Below are positions 61,643-64,000 of a stretch of DNA of 64,000 bases, piece by piece. The notes under the pieces were generated by a model. That model searched no databases, was not told the DNA's origin, and saw only the letters and a list, made by a program, of their open reading frames with translations. Source of the stretch: Bacteroidales bacterium (GTDB lineage: Bacteria; Bacteroidota; Bacteroidia; Bacteroidales; Paludibacteraceae); contig SUXC01000001.1 in assembly GCA_015061165.1 (NCBI GenBank), positions 124,001 to 188,000 on the forward strand, given 5' to 3'. Position numbers and translations under genes: made by a program. How positions within the stretch are numbered: position 1 is the first letter of the stretch; every line of letters begins with the position of its first letter.

Positions 61643-62554
61643 ATGAGACGGTTTGTATTTTTACTGATTATTGGCTTGCCGCTGATGGTTTTGGCGGAGG
61701 TGATAACGATGGATTTGGCTACGGCTACGGATATAGCAGGTAATCCTATTACCTATTGTGCGGATTATGGTTTGGGCTATTATGATGGCACGGACGTATG
61801 GGATAGCACCTACAACGATAGTGGAGTGTGCCAATTCATATACACCAACGAGGCACGTTTTATGCTCTCGCACTTGCCCAGTCAGAACTCGTATGGAGGA
61901 CAGAGTTGGGAGGGCTTTACGCTGTCCCGCGTGTCGCAGGACACGGCTAACGTCTTTGGTTGTGTGGCGAATGGCGGTATTGCAGGCGAAGGTACGCCAT
62001 ACGTGATAGGCTATTTCTCGGATTGGGTGACAATGACCCAAGGATATTCGTCGAATATTATTCTCTTTGACCAAGAATACTATCCTGATTATGTATATAT
62101 TTGCCAAAACAGCAATACAATGAAGGCCATTACTGAGGGTGGGGTGTTCAATGCACGTGCGTTTACTGAGGAGGATACGTTGGCATTGATTATCAGTGCG
62201 ATAGATGGCTCTTTTCAAGAGATAGCTACCACCGTTTATTACTTAGCTGTGGATGGAGAGAAGAACAATGGTTGGGTGAAAGTGCCTTTGAACGCTTTGG
62301 GTAAAACGGCGGGGTTGAGTTTCCGCATGACTACTACCGATATGGGGCAGTTTGGTATGAATACGCCGATGTATTTTGCGTTGGATGCGCTGACGGTGAA
62401 TACAGAGTCTATCGCCAATAGCCTATATCCAATACCCAATAGCCCATTGCCAGAATCCAATTGCCAAAAGGTTATCCGCAATGGACAATTATTGCTCCTG
62501 CGCGATGGAGTGTGCTATACAATGATGGGAGGTATTGTTAATTTTGAATTATGA
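61643..62554 (+). CDS. Secreted DUF4465-like protein with type IX-like tail
   Basis: The signal peptide MRRFVFLLIIGLPLMVLAE is followed by a 230-residue beta-rich domain with SYGGQSWEGFTLSRVSQDT and a late YFALDALTVN, the pattern of DUF4465, a surface protein family of Bacteroidetes. Next is a repeat-derived linker (IANSLYPIPNSPLPESN). The end QKVIRNGQLLLLRDGVCYTM plus MMGG is a motif I recall from C-termini of surface proteins in type IX-bearing Bacteroidales. Likely cell-surface or secreted. Confidence 0.75.
   Translation: MRRFVFLLIIGLPLMVLAEVITMDLATATDIAGNPITYCADYGLGYYDGTDVWDSTYNDSGVCQFIYTNEARFMLSHLPSQNSYGGQSWEGFTLSRVSQDTANVFGCVANGGIAGEGTPYVIGYFSDWVTMTQGYSSNIILFDQEYYPDYVYICQNSNTMKAITEGGVFNARAFTEEDTLALIISAIDGSFQEIATTVYYLAVDGEKNNGWVKVPLNALGKTAGLSFRMTTTDMGQFGMNTPMYFALDALTVNTESIANSLYPIPNSPLPESNCQKVIRNGQLLLLRDGVCYTMMGGIVNFEL
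62408..62470. repeat. Dispersed repeat forming the linker of the DUF4465 protein
   Basis: GCCAATAGCCTATATCCAAT-type phrases in frame, of the same family as those in mnmA and the EamA gene. Confidence 0.8.
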
Positions 62555-62597
62555 ATTATGAATTTTGAATTCGGAATTTTGAATTCGGAATTTGATT
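62538..62597. repeat. GAATTATGAATTTTGAATTC-type tandem phrases
   Basis: Six or seven copies of (T)TTGAATTATG/AATTCGGAAT, overlapping the end of the DUF4465 gene. Confidence 0.85.
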
Positions 62598-62608
62598 AGC
62601 TATGTAAT

Positions 62609-62647
62609 GCCATTTGTGTTTTGGACATAAGTGGCGATTTTCTTTTC
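62609..62647 (+). terminator. Terminator after the DUF4465 gene
   Basis: GCCATTTGTGT / ACATAAGTGGC (two G-T pairs), followed by GATTTTCTTTTC. Confidence 0.75.
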
Positions 62648-62912
62648 TCTAAACATTAAACAGTAGTGCACTTACGGGGTTCCCGAAAACGCTCTCGTAG
62701 CGTTTTGGGGTGTTAGTAGCGCGTTCACTAAACAAAATTCCATTCAGAAGAGCAGTGGGGATTTTTTGTAAAAAGTAGCAATTATTAAGATTCGTTTCCT
62801 TTTCGTTTCTTGATCCGTTGCCCAATTTCACCGAGAGACAACCCTGAGAACTCCGAGAGAACTCCCCGAGACCGCCCAAACGAAAAAAGTGCGTTTTGTT
62901 AAGATTGCGACA

Positions 62913-62954
62913 AAATCGCCAGTTGTGTTTTCGGACACAAATGGCGATTTTTTT
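62913..62954 (+). terminator. Second, stronger terminator of similar sequence
   Basis: AAATCGCCAGTTGTGT / ACACAAATGGCGATTT with one mismatch, then a run of seven Ts. Confidence 0.85.
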
Positions 62955-62964
62955 GTGCAATATC

Positions 62965-62995
62965 TTGCGTATATCATAAAAATATAGTACCTTTG
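62965..62995 (+). promoter_or_regulatory. Promoter of the PEGA-like gene
   Basis: TTGC, 19 bases, TACCTTTG (62988-62995); ATG 25 bases downstream. Confidence 0.75.
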
Positions 62996-63020
62996 CAAAT
63001 TAAAATTCATAAATAGGAAT

Positions 63021-64000
63021 ATGAGAAAGATAAGATTATTACTAACACTCTTGTGCCTTTGGGTGGGACTGCTGCCCGCATTAGCGCAGTCGGTAACGAT
63101 AGTTAAGGAGATGCAAAAAAATCCTTATGCCAACGTCTTGGTCATGTACAAGAATGACTTTGGTAGTTTCGAGAAGCCTGATATGAGTATTACGTTTCCA
63201 TACGCGCTTATTCGTATGCAGTTGGAGGGTAATGCTCACGAGGTAAAGGCTGCCAAAGAGCGATTGACTTTGGACATGGGGCAGCTGACGGGTGTAGAGG
63301 CACGGGTTACTACCTACTCGAACCAGATACTATTCTTGCTGCGTGCTCCCCGCCATCCGATGATTTACATAGACGGTGGCGATGGCTGCGATCAGGTGCT
63401 ACTGAGCAATATGCAGCAGTTACAGCCTAATTGCTTGTATGATTGTACGGTAAGGTTTAGAGCAGAGAGGTCTATTGATGCAACAATTGATACTGTATTT
63501 GTAAATGCAGAATCACAAATCCATGAACTCCGTTTGCAAGTTGAGCCTGCGGATGCAAAGGTGGAAATAGTTATGCTCAATGGCATAAAACAAGAATGTA
63601 GTGTGGTAGATGGTGTAGCAGAACTGAAATTAGAAGAGGGAGAGTATCGCTATACAATCTCTGCGGAACACTACTATCCACAAGAGGGTGTGCTGTCTGT
63701 TCCTACTACTTCTACTGATATTGTCCTTTCACTTACTCCTAAAGTAGGTTGGTTGAGCATAACAAGTGATAGCACCGATTTAACAGATTTATCGGTTGAA
63801 GTGTTGCGTATGGTAGAGCCTGCGAATGGCAAGAAAATGACCAAAAAGGAAGTTAAACAAAACACTTCTATCCATTCTTTGCCTTTGCAACCTCTTTTAT
63901 GCGATACGGGTATCTATCAGTTACATATTGAAAAAAAGAAATACTTTGATTATAACCGCACAATCTCAATTAATGAGGGAGATAACATAGTCCTTTCTCC
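63021..64000 (+). CDS. Secreted PEGA-domain-like protein, C-terminus outside the window
   Basis: Not in the ORF track because it runs off the right edge; about 326 residues are visible. The signal peptide MRKIRLLLTLLCLWVGLLPALAQ is clear. Residues about 25-160 hold VLVMYKNDFGSFEKPDMSIT and FLLRAPRHPMIYIDGGDGC. From about 175, two PEGA-type strand units follow (LQVEPADAKVEIVMLNG, then LKLEEGEYRYTISAEHYYP). PEGA domains are small extracellular beta modules, often in outer membrane or surface proteins. A sorting domain may lie beyond the edge. Confidence 0.75.
   Translation, partial: MRKIRLLLTLLCLWVGLLPALAQSVTIVKEMQKNPYANVLVMYKNDFGSFEKPDMSITFPYALIRMQLEGNAHEVKAAKERLTLDMGQLTGVEARVTTYSNQILFLLRAPRHPMIYIDGGDGCDQVLLSNMQQLQPNCLYDCTVRFRAERSIDATIDTVFVNAESQIHELRLQVEPADAKVEIVMLNGIKQECSVVDGVAELKLEEGEYRYTISAEHYYPQEGVLSVPTTSTDIVLSLTPKVGWLSITSDSTDLTDLSVEVLRMVEPANGKKMTKKEVKQNTSIHSLPLQPLLCDTGIYQLHIEKKKYFDYNRTISINEGDNIVLS

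Larger units (their letters stand above)
62555..63020. other. Non-coding gap with two related terminators
   Basis: Holds the end of the GAATT repeats, terminator 62609-62647, a CCCGAAAACGCTCTCGTAGCG hairpin (about 62685-62712), an unassigned 200 bases, terminator 62913-62954 and the promoter of the next gene. The ORFs listed on the minus strand look like chance frames. Confidence 0.55.

Overview
The window looks like Bacteroidales DNA. Almost every transcription unit starts at the Bacteroidetes vegetative promoter (TTTG, about 20 bases, TAnnTTTG). Housekeeping genes are of Bacteroidetes type, and the type IX secretion component PorQ is present, as are proteins with type IX-like C-terminal ends. 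I cannot name the genus. The cell is probably a commensal or environmental anaerobe with isoprenoid (MEP), folate and vitamin B6 genes.

Bases 1 to about 26,400 are a prophage or prophage-like region, mostly transcribed leftwards. From right to left in transcription order: a switch region with an XRE repressor (25.6-26.4 kb); an early operon of small genes, then a Toprim/SF3 primase-helicase (19.5-22.2 kb); tail-fibre or adhesin genes (14-18.7 kb); a tyrosine recombinase; a lysis group (Rz-like protein, T7-lysozyme-type amidase); a head group (Clp-type protease fused to scaffold, major capsid, a probable tail-tube protein); and a phosphoribosyltransferase, a PLD-family protein and other morphogenesis genes ending at a terminator near 3.74 kb. 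Farther left is an accessory segment with an attenuator-controlled pair of small genes, a HicAB module, an ArdC-like protein and the start of a portal-like gene that leaves the window.

Bases 26,400 to 27,170 are a gene-poor junction with tandem repeats and strong hairpins. From 27.2 to 37.6 kb comes the most interesting host region: a large surface lipoprotein, then a tight six-gene operon with its own promoter. The operon encodes a TolC-like outer membrane protein, an HlyD/Alg44-like adaptor, a cytoplasmic zinc-ribbon protein resembling the TackOD1 output domain, a processive family 2 glycosyltransferase, a small type IX-type secreted protein and a two-domain polysaccharide deacetylase. I read it as an exopolysaccharide synthesis and export machine of unusual composition.

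From 37.6 to 64 kb are mostly housekeeping genes: mnmA, pfkA, ispH, cmk and porQ on the minus strand; fumarase, a degenerate LytM protein, dxr, rseP, a sugar acetyltransferase, a DUF4293 protein and mscS on the plus strand; rlmN, glyA and an EamA transporter on the minus strand; then a nitroreductase, a lipoprotein, pdxA, alaS, a GtrA-like protein, a lipoate ligase, an AspT-type transporter, a DUF4465 protein and a partial PEGA-like protein. Several of these genes carry in-frame insertions of short dispersed repeats, and the intergenic gaps contain related repeat phrases. No rRNA, tRNA, CRISPR array or insertion sequence was recognised.
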